Part shown: one piece after another, positions 36,734 through 44,937 of the stretch | How the letters are laid out: each line of letters opens with the position of its first letter | Numbering within the stretch: the stretch's first letter is position 1 | NCBI RefSeq assembly: GCF_024171765.1 | Contig: NZ_JAMTCI010000001.1 | Span: 1,465,137 to 1,529,136, forward strand | DNA length: 64,000 nucleotides | Reading direction: 5' to 3' | Origin: Williamsia deligens | GTDB taxonomy: Bacteria > Actinomycetota > Actinomycetes > Mycobacteriales > Mycobacteriaceae | The notes under the pieces: model-generated | The model's database searches: none | The model's input: the letters and a program-made list of their open reading frames with translations, nothing else | What the model was told of the DNA's origin: nothing | Translations under genes and position numbers: made by a program

Positions 36734-37771
36734 ATGAAGGCAACACTGATGTACGGCGCCGGCGATGTCCGCGTCGAACAGGTTCGTGACTCCACCATCA
36801 CCGAGCCGACCGATGCGCTGGTGCGCATCACCGCGACCTGTGTCTGCGGCAGCGACCTCCATCCCTACGGATCGATGTCGCCGGATGACGGACCTGCGCA
36901 CATGGGGCACGAGTTCATCGGGATCGTCGAGGACATCGGTGCGGAGGTCACGACCCTGCGCACGGGCGACCTCGTGGTCGCGCCGTTCGCGTTCTCCGAC
37001 GGGACCTGTCAGTTCTGCCGGGCAGGCCTGCAGACCTCATGCGAGCAGGGTGGGTTCTGGGACGGGCTCCCGGGCGAGGGCGGTCAGGCCGAGGCCATCC
37101 GCGTCCCCCTCGCCGACGGCACCTTGTTCCCGCTCCCCGTCGCGGCCGACTCGGCCCTGATCCCGTCGCTGCTCACCATCTCCGATGTCCTGGGCACCGG
37201 CTACCACGCCGCCGTCCGCGGGGGTGTTCGACAGGGCTCAACAGTCACCGTTGTCGGCGACGGCGCGGTCGGGCTGCTCGCAGTCCTGTCGGCGAAGCGC
37301 CTCGGTGCCGAGCAGATCATCCTCATGGGACGCCATCAGGCACGTACTGACCTGGGTCGCGAATTCGGCGCCACCGACGTGGTGTCGGCGCGCGGCGACG
37401 AGGGCGTCGCCGCCGTACGGGACCTCACGGGCGGGTTCGGTACGAATGTGGTCCTCGAAGCGGTCGGTCACCTGCCGGCCTATGAGCAGGCGTTCGGCGT
37501 CGTGCGCGTCGGCGGGACCATCAGCCGGGTCGGTGTCCCTCAGTACGACGACGCCCCGATCGGATTCGCCAGCCTCTTCGGCGGCAACGTCACCCTGACC
37601 GGCGGGCCAGCACCCAGCCGGGCCTACATGGAGGAGTTGTTGCCCCCGATCCTCGACGGGTCGATCGAACCGGGGAAGGTGTTCGACGCCACCACCGATC
37701 TCGATGGTGTCCCGGGCGGATACCGCGACATGGCCGACCGCACCTCGCTGAAGGTGCTGGTCACCCCATGA
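36734..37771 (+). CDS. Zinc-dependent alcohol dehydrogenase
   Basis: 345 aa MDR protein. CGSDLHPYG and GHEFIGIV carry the catalytic zinc Cys and His-Glu; GTCQFCRAGLQTSC carries the structural-zinc Cys residues; VVGDGAVGLLAVLSAK is the NAD(P)-binding Gly motif. AAAGGAAG precedes the ATG. Its stop overlaps the next SDR start (ATGA). Substrate unknown; it acts with two SDRs, so a multi-step alcohol/ketone conversion is plausible. Confidence 0.9.
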   Translation: MKATLMYGAGDVRVEQVRDSTITEPTDALVRITATCVCGSDLHPYGSMSPDDGPAHMGHEFIGIVEDIGAEVTTLRTGDLVVAPFAFSDGTCQFCRAGLQTSCEQGGFWDGLPGEGGQAEAIRVPLADGTLFPLPVAADSALIPSLLTISDVLGTGYHAAVRGGVRQGSTVTVVGDGAVGLLAVLSAKRLGAEQIILMGRHQARTDLGREFGATDVVSARGDEGVAAVRDLTGGFGTNVVLEAVGHLPAYEQAFGVVRVGGTISRVGVPQYDDAPIGFASLFGGNVTLTGGPAPSRAYMEELLPPILDGSIEPGKVFDATTDLDGVPGGYRDMADRTSLKVLVTP

Positions 37772-38532
37772 TCAGTTACGACTACACCGGACAGGTCGCC
37801 CTGGTCACCGGCGCCGCGAAGGGTGTGGGGTTTGCCGCGGCCGCCGCCTTCGCCACCCAGGGGGCCGCGGTCGTGTTGGCCGACCGTGACGCCGACGCCC
37901 TTGACCACGCTGTCGACAGCCTCCGCGCCGACGGACACACCGTGCTCGCCGTGACCTGCGACGTCGCGGACGAGGAATCGGTTGCCGCGTTGGTGCGCAG
38001 CACGGTCGACGAGTACGGGCGGCTCGACGCGGCCTTCAACAACGCGGGCATACAGGTGCCCCGAATCGACGTGGCAGATGAGCCCGCCGAGAACTTCGAC
38101 CGCGTCGCATCTGTGAACCTCCGGGGCGTGTGGGCGTGCATGAAACACGAGCTGCGGCAGATGCGCGCGCAGGGCGGCGGCGCGATCGTGAACTGCTCGT
38201 CGCTCGGTGGCCTCGTCGGTAACCCCGGGCTGGCCTCGTACCACGCGACGAAACACGGCGTCATCGGCCTGACCTCCAGTGCGGCACTGGAATACGCCCC
38301 GCGTGGGGTCAGGATCAACGCGGTGTGCCCCGGCACCATCGACACCCCGATGGTCGCCGACATGCTCGAGAAGGGCGCGCTGGAGGACGGCGCGATGACA
38401 GCAGCCATCCCGATGGACAGACTCGGCCGCCCCGACGAGATCGCGGCAGCGGTGCTCTGGCTGTGCAGTTCTGCCGCGAGTTACGTCACCGGCGTCGCGC
38501 TGCCCGTCGACGGTGGGTACGTGGCCCGATGA
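37768..38532 (+). CDS. SDR-family oxidoreductase (second in operon)
   Basis: 254 aa. TGAAKGVGFAAA, NNAG, Ser (NCSSLGG) and YHATK are the SDR cofactor and catalytic motifs. Same length as the first SDR of the operon and about as similar as two paralogues. It shares ATGA junctions with genes on both sides, so translation is coupled. Substrate unknown. Confidence 0.9.
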   Translation: MISYDYTGQVALVTGAAKGVGFAAAAAFATQGAAVVLADRDADALDHAVDSLRADGHTVLAVTCDVADEESVAALVRSTVDEYGRLDAAFNNAGIQVPRIDVADEPAENFDRVASVNLRGVWACMKHELRQMRAQGGGAIVNCSSLGGLVGNPGLASYHATKHGVIGLTSSAALEYAPRGVRINAVCPGTIDTPMVADMLEKGALEDGAMTAAIPMDRLGRPDEIAAAVLWLCSSAASYVTGVALPVDGGYVAR

Positions 38533-39047
38533 GACTCGCGACGGCGCTGCGGCGAGGAGGTGTCCTGGTCGCGGTCGGGACGATGATGGGTGGATGCGCC
38601 GCGCCCGACAATCCGGTCCGCCCCGGGGAAGGGGAAACGGTCGCCCGAGCATCGAGGGCGATGGGTTCGAGTTCGGCGGTGCCACCGACCGTCGCCGCCG
38701 AGCGACTGGTCATCACCGCCGGCGGGGTGCGACTTTCCGCAACCCTGCGTGACACCGTTGCCGTGCGGGATCTGTTGTCCCAGCTGCCCCTGAGCATCGA
38801 GATGAGCGACCACGGAGGCGTGGAGAAGACCGGTCGGCTTCCCCGACCGCTGACGACATCCGACGAGCCGTCCGGCGCGGACCCAGACTCGGGCGACCTC
38901 GGCTATTACGCACCGGGCAACGATCTCGTCCTCTACTACGGCGATCAGTCGTACCACCAGGGCATCGTGATCCTGGGACGCCTGGACGGCGATCTGACAG
39001 AACTCGCCCGGACACCGGGCCCGATCACTGTCACCGTGCAGCGGTGA
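38529..39047 (+). CDS. Lipoprotein with cyclophilin-like fold
   Basis: 172 aa. A short basic start and hydrophobic stretch end in MMGGCAAP, a lipobox with Cys23. After a low-complexity linker, residues ~58-170 (VRLSATLRDTVAVRDLLSQL, YYAPGNDLVLYYGD) match the cyclophilin-like domain often found with SDR and cupin genes. It is probably anchored outside the membrane, unusual for an operon of cytoplasmic enzymes. Role unknown. Confidence 0.75.
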   Translation: MRLATALRRGGVLVAVGTMMGGCAAPDNPVRPGEGETVARASRAMGSSSAVPPTVAAERLVITAGGVRLSATLRDTVAVRDLLSQLPLSIEMSDHGGVEKTGRLPRPLTTSDEPSGADPDSGDLGYYAPGNDLVLYYGDQSYHQGIVILGRLDGDLTELARTPGPITVTVQR

Positions 39048-39075
39048 CAGCGATGACACATCAGGAGGAGCGACG

Positions 39076-39489
39076 ATGAAGATCACCCGAAGCAGCACCG
39101 GCGACAGCGCCGTCTCGACGACCAAGGGCCCGTCGGACTGGTTCACCGGCGACGTGTACGTCGATGCCGCCGCCGCATCGCCACCGCCCTCACGCGTGTC
39201 GGCGAGCATGGTGCACTTCATGCCGGGCGCTCGGACGCATTGGCACCGGCACGCTCTGTCGCAGACTGTGTTCGTCACCGAGGGGGTAGGACTCTGCCAG
39301 CGTCGTGGAGGACCGATCGAGGTCATCCGGCCGGGCGACCGCGTGCTGTTCGAGGCCGACGAGATCCACTGGCACGGAGCCACCGCGGACAGGTTGATGG
39401 TGCACCTGGCGATCAACGAATCCGACGACGAGAACGACGCGGTCGAGTGGCTTGAGCCCGTCACCGACGACGAGTACACCCTCCGCTGA
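39076..39489 (+). CDS. Cupin-domain protein
   Basis: 137 aa. Single cupin barrel: MPGARTHWHRHALSQTVFVTEG is motif 1 with three His metal ligands and PGDRVLFEADEIHWHGA motif 2 with the fourth. Resembles carboxymuconolactone- or mandelonitrile-lyase-type cupins. AGGAGGAG precedes the ATG. Last gene of the SDR operon. Enzymatic role unproven. Confidence 0.85.
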   Translation: MKITRSSTGDSAVSTTKGPSDWFTGDVYVDAAAASPPPSRVSASMVHFMPGARTHWHRHALSQTVFVTEGVGLCQRRGGPIEVIRPGDRVLFEADEIHWHGATADRLMVHLAINESDDENDAVEWLEPVTDDEYTLR

Positions 39490-39550
39490 CCGGTGAGACG
39501 CGGCGCGCGGGGTCCCCGGGCGCAACGATGACGAGCTGCTTTGCCATTCG

Positions 39551-39584
39551 TTTACTCCACGCTGGAGGGGACTTTACCTCACGC
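39551..39584 (+). promoter_or_regulatory. 22-bp-spaced direct repeat upstream of phoX-like gene (PHO-box-like)
   Basis: TTTACTCCACGC (39551) and TTTACCTCACGC (39573) are near-identical and start exactly 22 bp apart, two helical turns. This matches the 11-bp repeat logic of phosphate-response boxes (GTTCACC-like units), though each unit matches that consensus only partly. It is 48-81 bp upstream of a PhoX phosphatase. Confidence 0.5.
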
Positions 39585-39631
39585 ACGTAGCGTTCGCGGG
39601 TCACCGTCCCTCCCCAGCCCTGGAGTACTGC

Positions 39632-41713
39632 GTGGTCCGCATCGCCCTGCCGTTGTTCACCTCGGATCGCACTCGCGCGGGATCGTCGAGTCGCGCGCAC
39701 GTCACGTGCAGGTACAAGTGCGGTGAGGCCTGCTGGCAGGAGCCGGGCAACACCAGTGACAACGCCTTTTTCGGCGACGTCGTCCGATCGATGGTCTCGC
39801 GCAGGTCGGTGCTGACGGGTACCGCGACCGCGGCGATCGGGGTCGGCGCAGCATCGGTGCTCGCAGCATGCGGGGACAGCGGGTCGACCTCGTCCGCGCC
39901 ACAGACACCCCCTGTCACGGGCACCGGGACGGGGACCGGGATGGACTTCACCGCGGTCGCGCCGAACACCCGCGACGCGGTCGTCGTCCCGGACGGGTAC
40001 GAGCAGTCGGTGGTGATCCGGTGGGGTGACCCGGTGCTCCCCGGGGCGCCCGAGTTCGACTTCGCCGCACAGACCCCCGAGGCCCAGGAGAAGCAGTTCG
40101 GCTTCAACAACGACTTCGCCGGACTGATCCCCGTCGACGGGCAGGCCGACCGCTTCCACCTCGTCTGCAACCAGGAGTACACGACCGAGGAGTTCATGTT
40201 CCCCGACTACCGGTCGAAGGAACCCACCGAGAACCAGGCCCGGGTCTCGATGGCCGCGCACGGGATCACCGTCGTGGAGGTGCGCACCGAATCCGGGTCC
40301 GGGAAGCTGACCCCGGTTGTGAACGAACGGAATCGACGGATCACCGCGTCCACACCGTTCACGCTGACCGGCCCCGCGGCGGGGAGCGAGTTCGTGCGCA
40401 CGTCGGCGGATCCCGCGGGTACCCGGATCCTCGGCACCATCGGGAACTGTTCGGGCGGGATCACGCCGTGGGGCACCATGCTCTCCGGTGAGGAGAACTT
40501 CCCCAACTACTTCAGCGGGGCGTCGTCGGTCACCGACCCGACGGCGAAGGAGCGCCTCGACCGGTACAGCTTCGACGACGATGCCGACTACCACCAGTGG
40601 GGTCGGTTCGAGGAGCGCTTCGACCTCGCGCGGAACCCCAACGAGGCCAACCGCTTCGGGTACATCGTCGAGGTCGATCCCCACGACCCGTCGTCGACGC
40701 CGATCAAGCACTCGGCTCTAGGTCGCACCAAGCACGAGTCGGCCACCATCCACGTCACCGACGACGGGACCGTCGTCGCCTACTCCGGTGACGACGAGCG
40801 CTTCGAGTACATCTACAAGTTCGTCTCGTCGCGGAAAGTGCGACCGGGCACGGGATCGTCGGCGATGCGGAGCAACCTGCGCATCCTCGACGAGGGAACG
40901 CTGTACGTCGCCGTGCTGACCGGCGACAGCCCCCAGCAGGTCGACGGATCCGGGCGACTGCCCACCGACGGGAAGTTCGCCGGCGGCGGCCGCTGGGTGC
41001 CCCTGCTGACCGTCGATGAGTCGGGGAAGGCCACATCGCGGATCGACGGGATGTCAGCCGCCGAGGTCGCGGTGTTCACCCGCATCGCGGCGGACAAGGC
41101 CGGCGCCACGAAAATGGACCGCCCCGAGGACATCGAGCCGCACCCGACGACCGGCAAGGTCTACTGCGCCCTCACGAACAACAGCAAGCGCGGGACCGAC
41201 GGGAAAGCCGCTGCCGACGAGCCCAATCCGCGCAACGAGAACAAGAACGGGCAAATCCTCGAGATCACCGACGACCACGCCGGGACCGAGTTCACCTGGG
41301 AACTGCTGCTGGTCTGCGGCGACCCGGCGGCCGCCGACACCTACTACGGCGGATTCGACAAGACGAAGGTCAGTCCCATCTCGTGCCCCGACAACGTCGC
41401 GTTCGACCCGCACGGCAACCTGTGGATCTCGACCGACGGCAACGCGTTGAAAAGCAACGACGGGTTGTTCGCCGTGGCCCTCGACGGACCGAACCGCGGT
41501 GAGACGAAGCAGTTCCTGACGGTCCCGAAGGGCGCCGAGACGTGTGGCCCGATCATCGGATCCGAAAGAGTCCTCGTGTGCGTCCAGCACCCCGGCGAGA
41601 CCGACGACGCGACCGTCGCGAATCCGGTGTCGAACTGGCCCGACGGCGGGTCGAGTCAACCGCGTCCCTCGGTCGTGGCGATCTGGAAGAAGGACGGGTC
41701 GATCGGCGTCTGA
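39632..41713 (+). CDS. PhoX-family alkaline phosphatase, Tat lipoprotein
   Basis: 693 aa. Calcium/iron-dependent PhoX releases phosphate outside the cell. The first 54 residues precede the Tat motif and hold a Cys-rich segment (CRYKCGEAC) then PGNTSDNAFFGDV, also present as I recall in other actinobacterial PhoX proteins. SRRSVLTG (residue 56 on) is the twin-arginine motif and VLAAC (Cys80) a lipobox. LSGEENFPNYF, EVDPHDP, GRTKHESA and RPEDIEPHP are PhoX core motifs with metal ligands. GTG 39632 follows GGAG. Confidence 0.92.
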   Translation: MVRIALPLFTSDRTRAGSSSRAHVTCRYKCGEACWQEPGNTSDNAFFGDVVRSMVSRRSVLTGTATAAIGVGAASVLAACGDSGSTSSAPQTPPVTGTGTGTGMDFTAVAPNTRDAVVVPDGYEQSVVIRWGDPVLPGAPEFDFAAQTPEAQEKQFGFNNDFAGLIPVDGQADRFHLVCNQEYTTEEFMFPDYRSKEPTENQARVSMAAHGITVVEVRTESGSGKLTPVVNERNRRITASTPFTLTGPAAGSEFVRTSADPAGTRILGTIGNCSGGITPWGTMLSGEENFPNYFSGASSVTDPTAKERLDRYSFDDDADYHQWGRFEERFDLARNPNEANRFGYIVEVDPHDPSSTPIKHSALGRTKHESATIHVTDDGTVVAYSGDDERFEYIYKFVSSRKVRPGTGSSAMRSNLRILDEGTLYVAVLTGDSPQQVDGSGRLPTDGKFAGGGRWVPLLTVDESGKATSRIDGMSAAEVAVFTRIAADKAGATKMDRPEDIEPHPTTGKVYCALTNNSKRGTDGKAAADEPNPRNENKNGQILEITDDHAGTEFTWELLLVCGDPAAADTYYGGFDKTKVSPISCPDNVAFDPHGNLWISTDGNALKSNDGLFAVALDGPNRGETKQFLTVPKGAETCGPIIGSERVLVCVQHPGETDDATVANPVSNWPDGGSSQPRPSVVAIWKKDGSIGV

Positions 41714-41716
41714 GGA

Positions 41717-42100
41717 TCAGCCGCGGTGTGCGGGACGGTCACCGGCCAGCGCGGCCAGCGCGGAGACCAATCCGCCCCCGTTGATCACCGCCCAAGCGAT
41801 GTTCCCGGGCTTGCCGCCCGACTGCGCTGCCGCCACCGCGTGATTCACGCCGAAGAGCGTCGACAACACCGCGAGCCCCCGCAACTGCGCGCGCACCGGG
41901 TCCTGGTCGCCGGCGACGATCGCACCACCGGCGACGAGCGTGCCGAGGTTCCAGATGGCGATCTCCCGTTGCCAACCGGCGTTGCGTCCCCATGCGGTGG
42001 TGTCGGCGAACTTGTCCGGGAAGACGCCCTGCACGACGAGGGCGACGGAGGTCCCTGCCAGCCACGTGGCGGTGGCGGCGCGAACGGTGGGTCGGTACAC
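41717..42100 (-). CDS. Small four-helix membrane protein
   Basis: 127 aa from GTG 42100, preceded by GAGGAGGA. Four hydrophobic helices with Gly/Ala packing and a central LRGLAVLSTLFGVNHAVAA. Similar small membrane proteins occur in mycobacteria, but I do not recognise a named family. Convergent with the PhoX gene. Function unknown. Confidence 0.72.
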   Translation of the reverse strand: MYRPTVRAATATWLAGTSVALVVQGVFPDKFADTTAWGRNAGWQREIAIWNLGTLVAGGAIVAGDQDPVRAQLRGLAVLSTLFGVNHAVAAAQSGGKPGNIAWAVINGGGLVSALAALAGDRPAHRG

Positions 42101-42152
42101 GGTGTCCTCCTCGTCGATCGGCGAGCCGACCGTACCGCGGATTCACGACGGT

Positions 42153-43172
42153 CTAGGACACCGCCGGCTCCGTGCCACGGAGAATCCGGTCGGCGACGTC
42201 GGTCACCGTCACCACACCGAGCGTCGTCTCGTTGTCGATGACCACTGCGAGATGAGTCCGATCGGACCGCATGGTGTGCAGCAGGTCCTCGAGACGTTCC
42301 TGGGGTGCCACCCGCACCACCGGGCGCATCAGGTCGCCTGCGGTCGCATCGGCGGGACCCGCGACGGCGTCGCGGGCATGCACCATGCCCACCGGGGCGC
42401 CTCCGGATCGCACGAGCAGTCGGAGGTGTCCGGATGCGGCCGCGGCAGAACGGATCTGCGCCGCCGAGGCATCGATGTCGACCTGGGCCGGTTCACGGTC
42501 CCGCTCCCCGAGCACGTCGGCGACGGTCAGCTGCTGCAGGTCCAGTGCGCTGAGCAGCCGCCCGCGGTACTCCTCGTCGAGGGCGCCGGTCGTCCCGGAG
42601 TGTTCGACGAGGTGCCGGAGCGCCGCGGGGTCCTGGCCCGACGACGTCTCGTCGACCGGTTCGACACCCGCGCGGCGAAGGAACCAGTTCGCGATCGTGT
42701 TGAGCGACAGCAGCAACGGTCGGGTGACGACGAGGAACGCCCGCATCGGCAACGCCAGCATGATCGCGGACTTCTCGGGGTGCGCGATGGCCCACGACTT
42801 GGGCGCCATCTCGCCGACCACGAGGTGCAGGAACGTCACGATGATCAGGGCGAGGACGAACCCCGCCACGTCGGCCACCCACAGGGGCGCGCCCCATCCC
42901 TCGATGAGCGGCGTGAGTGCATAGTGCACAGCAGGTTTCGTGACCGCACCGAGCGCGAGGGTGCACACGGTGATGCCCAGCTGGGCGCCGGCGAGGAGGA
43001 CCGACAGGTCGGTCGCGCTCCGGACCGCGGCGCGGGCCGAGCGGCTGGTCGCTGCCTCCTCCGCCAGTCGGTGGGTCTTCGCGGCGATGAGTGCGAACTC
43101 GACCGCGACGAAGAACGCGCTGGCCGCGATGAGCAGGGCGCTGACGGCGACGATGACCCAGGGGATGCTCAT
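42153..43172 (-). CDS. CNNM/CBS-domain membrane protein (second copy)
   Basis: 339 aa. CNNM (DUF21) domain with about four helices at 1-170 (FFVAVEFALIAAKTHRL, GEMAPKSWAIAHPEK), then a CBS pair to ~335. It lacks the C-terminal CorC_HlyC domain of its partner. Such proteins are linked to Mg2+ or other metal transport. Start overlaps the upstream copy's stop (ATGA), so the pair is coupled and may form a heterodimer. Confidence 0.87.
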   Translation of the reverse strand: MSIPWVIVAVSALLIAASAFFVAVEFALIAAKTHRLAEEAATSRSARAAVRSATDLSVLLAGAQLGITVCTLALGAVTKPAVHYALTPLIEGWGAPLWVADVAGFVLALIIVTFLHLVVGEMAPKSWAIAHPEKSAIMLALPMRAFLVVTRPLLLSLNTIANWFLRRAGVEPVDETSSGQDPAALRHLVEHSGTTGALDEEYRGRLLSALDLQQLTVADVLGERDREPAQVDIDASAAQIRSAAAASGHLRLLVRSGGAPVGMVHARDAVAGPADATAGDLMRPVVRVAPQERLEDLLHTMRSDRTHLAVVIDNETTLGVVTVTDVADRILRGTEPAVS

Positions 43173-44524
43173 CGCAGGACCTCCGATCCCTCACGCAGGT
43201 CGACATCCACGACGGCTGGCACCCTCCGTCGCACCTCGCGCACGGTGAGCGCGAGGCGGTACCGCGGGTGGTCGTCGGTCCGCGCGGCCTCGGTGGGGTC
43301 GGGTTCCAGGTCGACGATCACGGTCTCGTCCGCACGGGGGAACCGTTGCAGCGTCGAGAGAATCGCTCCGGCGACGGTCTCGTGGTCTCCCGCGGGCAAC
43401 CTGTGGCCGACCAGTCGTTCGAGTTCGTCGACCGCGAGGTCGCCCCGGACCGTCCACGACGACTCTGTCGACGACCGGAGTGCGGCGACCACCGCGTCGT
43501 GCTCGTCGGCGATGTCGCCGAGGAGTTCCTCGGCGATGTCCTCGCGGGTGAGGATGCCCGCGAATCCGCCGTACTCGTCGATCACGGCGACCATCTGGAC
43601 GCGTCGGGTGTCCATCTCCTGCAGCACGTCCGGCAGCGGCAGCGACGTCGGTACGGCGACAGCGGGACGGGCGGCGTCCGACGCGGTACCGCTCGTCGAG
43701 TGGTCGAGGAGGTCGTGCAGGGAGACGATTCCGTGGAGGTCGTCGTGGTCCGTTCCGAGGACCGGGTACCGGGTGTGTCCGGTCGCCATCCGCGCACGCA
43801 CCTCGGCCACCGGCAGTTCCGCCGGGACGACGTCGACCCGCGGCCGGGGAACCATCGCGTGGTCCGCTGTGCGCGTGGGGAAGTCGAGGATGCGGTCGAG
43901 CAGGGTCGACGTGTCGTCGTCGATCTCACCGGTCGCCCGCGAGGCGGCGACGATGTGGATCAGGTCGCGGGGTGTGGCCGAGTGCTCGACGTCGTGGACC
44001 GGTTCGATCTTCAGGGCCTTCAGCAGCAGGTTCGACGACTGGTCGAACAGCCAGATCAGCCACCCGAACAGCGACAGATACAGATTCGTCGAGCGGGCGA
44101 GGCGGCGCGCCACAGGTTCGGGCCGGGCGATCGCGAGGTTCTTGGGGAACAGCTCACCGAACACCATCTGCACGCCGGTCGACACGACGACGGCGACGAT
44201 CGTGCCGATGGTGACGCCGACCGCGGTGCCGACGCCGATCCCGCCCAGGAGGTCGCCGACACCCTGGCCGATCAGGGGCTCGGCGACATAACCGACGAGC
44301 AGTCCCGTCACGGTGATGCCCAGCTGCGCGCCCGACAGCATGAACGACGTCCGGCGGGTCACGGTCAGCGCGCGCGCCGCCGCACCGTCGCCGGCGTCTG
44401 CCGCCGCGCCCAGTCGCGAGCGGTCGGCGGCCATGTACGCGAACTCCTGCGCCACGAAGTACCCCGTGAACGCGGTGATGACCACGACCACCAGCAGTCC
44501 GAAGAGGATCTCGAGGATGATCAC
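43169..44524 (-). CDS. CNNM/CBS/CorC hemolysin-like membrane protein
   Basis: 451 aa from GTG 44524. CNNM domain (GYFVAQEFAYMAADRSRL, VFGELFPKNLAIARPEP), a CBS pair (TARTADHAMVPRPRVDVVPAE; MVAVIDEYGGFAGILTREDI) and a CorC_HlyC domain at ~350-440. Family members take part in Mg2+ homeostasis. Two such genes in tandem are common in actinobacteria. Confidence 0.88.
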   Translation of the reverse strand: MIILEILFGLLVVVVITAFTGYFVAQEFAYMAADRSRLGAAADAGDGAAARALTVTRRTSFMLSGAQLGITVTGLLVGYVAEPLIGQGVGDLLGGIGVGTAVGVTIGTIVAVVVSTGVQMVFGELFPKNLAIARPEPVARRLARSTNLYLSLFGWLIWLFDQSSNLLLKALKIEPVHDVEHSATPRDLIHIVAASRATGEIDDDTSTLLDRILDFPTRTADHAMVPRPRVDVVPAELPVAEVRARMATGHTRYPVLGTDHDDLHGIVSLHDLLDHSTSGTASDAARPAVAVPTSLPLPDVLQEMDTRRVQMVAVIDEYGGFAGILTREDIAEELLGDIADEHDAVVAALRSSTESSWTVRGDLAVDELERLVGHRLPAGDHETVAGAILSTLQRFPRADETVIVDLEPDPTEAARTDDHPRYRLALTVREVRRRVPAVVDVDLREGSEVLR

Positions 44525-44577
44525 GCGTGCAGCATCTCAGCCGGGAGAGGGTCCATGAGCAGCTGACGAACGGGTGA

Positions 44578-44597
44578 GAGTAAAAGTTCCTTTACTC
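44578..44597. promoter_or_regulatory. AT-containing inverted repeat between yrhK-like and CNNM genes
   Basis: GAGTAAA and TTTACTC are perfect 7-bp arms around 6 bp, standing out in this GC-rich background. It lies 7 nt after the yrhK-like stop and 53 nt before the CNNM start on the same strand. It could be a terminator or the CNNM operator. Confidence 0.5.
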
Positions 44598-44604
44598 GCG
44601 GGGC

Positions 44605-44886
44605 TCAGTAGTCATCGCCGACGTCGGCCTGCGCCGACCCGCCGCGAATCCGCTGGATGTGGAACCGCCGACTGAGGCGGATGGCCGGTCGAACGAGGAA
44701 CTGGATGCTGCCGATGAGGAAGAACCAGGTCGCGGCGAAGGTCGTCGACTCCCAGAAGAACAGGATGCTGCCGATCACGAACCACACGGCGATGAGGAAG
44801 TCGTTGGCGATGCTCGCCGCCTCCCACCGCTGACGCACGATCAACTCGTCGTGCCCGATGCGGAAGCTGAGATCTCTGTCGGTCAT
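44605..44886 (-). CDS. YrhK-domain membrane protein
   Basis: 93 aa. GHDELIVRQRWEAASIANDFLIAVWFVIGSILFF and a second helix (FLIGSIQFLVRPAIRLSRRFHI) form the two-helix YrhK domain. Function unknown. A basic tail suggests a cytoplasmic C-terminus. No strong ribosome site is visible. Confidence 0.82.
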   Translation of the reverse strand: MTDRDLSFRIGHDELIVRQRWEAASIANDFLIAVWFVIGSILFFWESTTFAATWFFLIGSIQFLVRPAIRLSRRFHIQRIRGGSAQADVGDDY

Positions 44887-44937
44887 CGTCCGAGTGTCCT
44901 CGACCGACCGACCTACCGGGCAGGCCGGTGGCCTGGT

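Noticed and set aside
43268-44566. A 432-codon plus-strand frame opposite the CNNM genes
   Set aside because: Rich in Arg, Asp, Val and Gly with no family motifs, while the minus-strand frame encodes clear CNNM/CBS domains.
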